Source: Alphaproteobacteria bacterium
Lineage (GTDB): Bacteria > Pseudomonadota > Alphaproteobacteria > Sneathiellales > Sneathiellaceae
NCBI GenBank assembly: GCA_006226265.1
Contig: SBHH01000321.1
Location: 1 to 6,980 of the forward strand
DNA length: 6,980 nucleotides
Reading direction: 5' to 3'
Below are positions 5,428 through 6,980 of the stretch, one piece after another; within the stretch, counting starts at the first letter, position 1; each line of letters starts with the position of its first letter. Below the pieces are notes generated by a model. That model did not search any database and was not told the origin of the DNA. It saw only the letters and a program-made list of their open reading frames with translations. A program made the position numbers and the translations under genes.

Positions 5428-6786
5428 GTGGAATTCGATTACGATCTGTTTGTTATCGGCGCGGGCTCCGGCGGCGTGCGCGCCTCCCGCATCTCGTCAG
5501 GCTTCGGCGCGAAAGTCGCGATTGCCGAGGAGTTTCGCGTGGGCGGCACCTGCGTTATCCGCGGTTGCGTGCCCAAGAAGCTGCTCGTCTATGCGAGCCA
5601 TTTTTCCGAGGATTTCGAGGATGCTGAGGCTTATGGCTGGACGCTTCCCGAAAAGCCGACCCATAGCTGGGAGACCCTGATCCGCAACAAGGACAAGGAG
5701 ATCGACCGGCTGAACGGCATCTATCACAATATCCTCGATAACAACAACGTGACGCTTTATCAGGCGCGCGCGACGCTCTTGGACGCGCATACGGTGAAGG
5801 TCGGCGAGGAGACAGTGACCGCGCGCTACATCCTGGTCGCGACCGGCGGCGCGCCCGTCATGCCGCCCATTCCGGGGATCGAGCATGCCATTTCGTCGAA
5901 CGAGGCCTTTCATCTCAAGGAATTTCCGAAGCGCGTGATTGTCGTCGGTGGCGGCTATATCGCGGTCGAGTTTGCGGGCATTTTCAACGGTCTCGGCGCG
6001 GAAGTGATCCAGCTTTACCGGAGCGAGCAGATCCTCCGGGGTTTCGATGATGATATTCGAAAATTCCTGGCGGCGGAAATCCAGAAAAAAGGTATCGATC
6101 TTCGCACCTATTCGAACCCGGCGAAGATCGAGAAGACCGATGGCGGCCTTAAAGTCACGCTGGAGGATGGCGATATCCTTGAATGCGATGCGATCATGTA
6201 TGCGACGGGGCGAAAGCCCAACACCGATGGCATGGGCCTTGAGAAGATTGGCGTCGAATTGAAGAAAAACGGCGCGGTCAAGGTCTCGCCGGAATCGCAG
6301 ACAACGGTCGAGAATATCTATGCCGTCGGCGATGTGACCGACCGGATTGCGCTGACCCCCGTCGCCATTCACGAAGGCATGGCCTTCGCCGAGACGGTGT
6401 TTGCCAACCGCCCGCGTGCGATGGATCATGAGAATGTCCCCTCCGCCGTCTTTTCCCAGCCGCAAGTCGGCAGTGTCGGCCTGACGGAGGCAGAGGCGCG
6501 CGAGAAATACGGCGAGGTCGATATTTACAAGTCCGATTTCCGGCCCATGAAGCAGACACTGACAAACGGGACGGAGCGGGCCTTCGTCAAGCTGATCGTC
6601 GATCCTAAAAGCGACATTGTCGTCGGCGTCCATATTGTCGGCAGCGACGCGGCGGAGATTATCCAGTCCGTCGGGATCGCCCTCAAATGCAAGGCGACCA
6701 AGGCGCAGTTCGACGCGACCGTCGGCGTGCATCCCAGCCTTGCCGAGGAAATCGTCACCATGCGGGAGAAATTCAAACCCGCCTGA
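5428..6786 (+). CDS. gor: Glutathione-disulfide reductase (NADPH, FAD)
   Basis: This cytoplasmic homodimeric flavoenzyme reduces glutathione disulfide with NADPH, keeping the thiol pool reduced. It has 452 residues, the usual length. FAD-binding GAGSGG lies at 11-16. The redox-active disulfide is C42-C47 in GGTCVIRGCVPKK. The NADPH fold has GGGYIAVEFAG at 174-184, with A179 and A183, and R198 and R204 follow. These match the residues that set NADPH preference in E. coli glutathione reductase. The second FAD motif is YAVGDVT (298-304). The dimer-interface catalytic pair is H435 and E440 in HPSLAEE. These features favour glutathione reductase over lipoamide dehydrogenase or mercuric reductase. 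The start is a GTG at 5428, with AAGGA at 5414-5418 nine bases upstream. It probably shares the gabD transcript. A hairpin at 6815-6842 follows. Trypanothione-like substrates cannot be strictly excluded but are unlikely. Confidence 0.96.
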   Translation: MEFDYDLFVIGAGSGGVRASRISSGFGAKVAIAEEFRVGGTCVIRGCVPKKLLVYASHFSEDFEDAEAYGWTLPEKPTHSWETLIRNKDKEIDRLNGIYHNILDNNNVTLYQARATLLDAHTVKVGEETVTARYILVATGGAPVMPPIPGIEHAISSNEAFHLKEFPKRVIVVGGGYIAVEFAGIFNGLGAEVIQLYRSEQILRGFDDDIRKFLAAEIQKKGIDLRTYSNPAKIEKTDGGLKVTLEDGDILECDAIMYATGRKPNTDGMGLEKIGVELKKNGAVKVSPESQTTVENIYAVGDVTDRIALTPVAIHEGMAFAETVFANRPRAMDHENVPSAVFSQPQVGSVGLTEAEAREKYGEVDIYKSDFRPMKQTLTNGTERAFVKLIVDPKSDIVVGVHIVGSDAAEIIQSVGIALKCKATKAQFDATVGVHPSLAEEIVTMREKFKPA

Positions 6787-6814
6787 CCCTGGCCTGACGC
6801 GCAAGGAAATTGCC

Positions 6815-6842
6815 GCAAAGAGCCGCTTTTTTGGCTCTTTGC
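6815..6842 (+). terminator. Strong hairpin after gor, probable terminator
   Basis: GCAAAGAGCC (6815-6824) and GGCTCTTTGC (6833-6842) make a perfect 10-base stem with an 8-base loop, 29 bases after the gor stop. The T-run lies in the loop (6827-6832) and only short T stretches follow the stem. It is therefore not a textbook intrinsic terminator, though its position and strength suggest it ends the gabD-gor message or protects its 3' end. Confidence 0.6.
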
Positions 6843-6864
6843 CCTTAAATTAGCCAGTTATGGA

Positions 6865-6894
6865 TTGCGAAATCGTCAAAAGGCTGTAGATAAT
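6865..6894 (+). promoter_or_regulatory. Sigma70-like promoter candidate for the DAHP synthase gene
   Basis: TTGCGA (6865-6870) and GATAAT (6889-6894, five of six to consensus) are separated by 18 bases. Transcription would start near 6901, leaving a leader of about 37 bases. The site lies between the post-gor hairpin and the next gene, which supports independent transcription of that gene. Confidence 0.5.
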
Positions 6895-6902
6895 AAGCCT
6901 TT
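6879..6902. promoter_or_regulatory. Inverted repeat enclosing the -10 box, candidate operator
   Basis: AAAGGCT (6879-6885) and AGCCTTT (6896-6902) are perfect 7-base inverted arms separated by 10 bases that contain the GATAAT -10 box. A dimeric repressor bound here would block the promoter. It could alternatively be a weak hairpin ending read-through from gor, but no T-run of note follows. Confidence 0.35.
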
Positions 6903-6937
6903 CGGGCAGAAAGATCATTTTTTAAGGAAATAGAGAG

Positions 6938-6980
6938 ATGTCGAAAAACTGGACCCCTGACAGCTGGCGCGACAAACCTG
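6938..6980 (+). CDS. aroG: 3-deoxy-7-phosphoheptulonate (DAHP) synthase, class II, N-terminal fragment
   Basis: Only the first 14 codons are inside the window, giving MSKNWTPDSWRDKP. The WTPDSWR-x-KP pattern is the characteristic N-terminus of class II (plant-like) DAHP synthases in alphaproteobacteria. The enzyme condenses phosphoenolpyruvate with erythrose 4-phosphate, the first committed step of the shikimate pathway. The ATG is preceded by AAGGAAA at 6924-6930. A promoter candidate with an inverted repeat at its -10 box lies upstream. A gor-class II DAHP synthase order is, from memory, also found in other alphaproteobacteria. The call rests on a short stretch, and the catalytic domain is not visible. 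Confidence 0.7.
   Translation, partial: MSKNWTPDSWRDKP

Noticed and set aside
5497..6804. Minus-strand open frame of 435 codons opposite gor
   Set aside because: It is a shadow of the gor reading frame, with composition biased to Arg, Asp and His and no motif.
1..6980. Mobile elements, CRISPR arrays, defence or toxin-antitoxin modules
   Set aside because: No transposase, integrase, spaced direct-repeat array, tRNA or small paired toxin-antitoxin genes were seen on either strand.

Overview
The window is a GC-rich stretch with strong G/C third-position bias. It looks like chromosomal DNA from an alphaproteobacterium. The basis is protein-level resemblance: an alphaproteobacterial-type cyclopropane fatty acid synthase, a PAS_5-type PAS protein, and a glutathione reductase followed by a class II DAHP synthase. 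The species cannot be named from this window.

Layout. On the minus strand, 1-1153 is a nearly complete cyclopropane-fatty-acyl-phospholipid synthase gene whose 3' end lies off the left edge. Next, 1154-1659 is about 500 bases without a convincing gene, holding several inverted repeats. On the plus strand, 1660-2109 encodes a 149-residue protein I do not recognise. Its stop codon directly abuts the stop of a minus-strand pair made of a cation diffusion facilitator transporter (start about 3646) and a PAS-domain protein (ending at 2110). A divergent intergenic region (3647-3878) carries repeats, a sigma70-like promoter and a GC-rich leader. It leads into the plus-strand genes gabD (succinate-semialdehyde dehydrogenase, 3879-5360) and gor (glutathione reductase, 5428-6786). 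After gor come a long hairpin and a promoter-like site with an inverted repeat around its -10 box. The first 14 codons of a class II DAHP synthase gene start at 6938.

How the genes fit together. gabD and gor are probably co-transcribed: same strand, a 67-base gap and no terminator between them. GabD feeds succinate semialdehyde into the TCA cycle, and Gor regenerates reduced glutathione. GabD carries Glu at the cofactor-discriminating position, which suggests NAD+ rather than NADP+. A simple scheme in which GabD supplies NADPH to Gor is therefore not favoured by the sequence. The transporter and PAS protein look like a small operon for metal or cation handling plus sensing. The cfa gene concerns membrane lipid modification and appears independent.

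I see no mobile element, CRISPR array, tRNA, rRNA or defence system. The most interesting signals are regulatory (the gabD leader and the divergent promoter region), the unusual metal-site residues of the transporter, and the cysteines of the PAS protein. I found no clear evidence of a wholly new multi-gene system.
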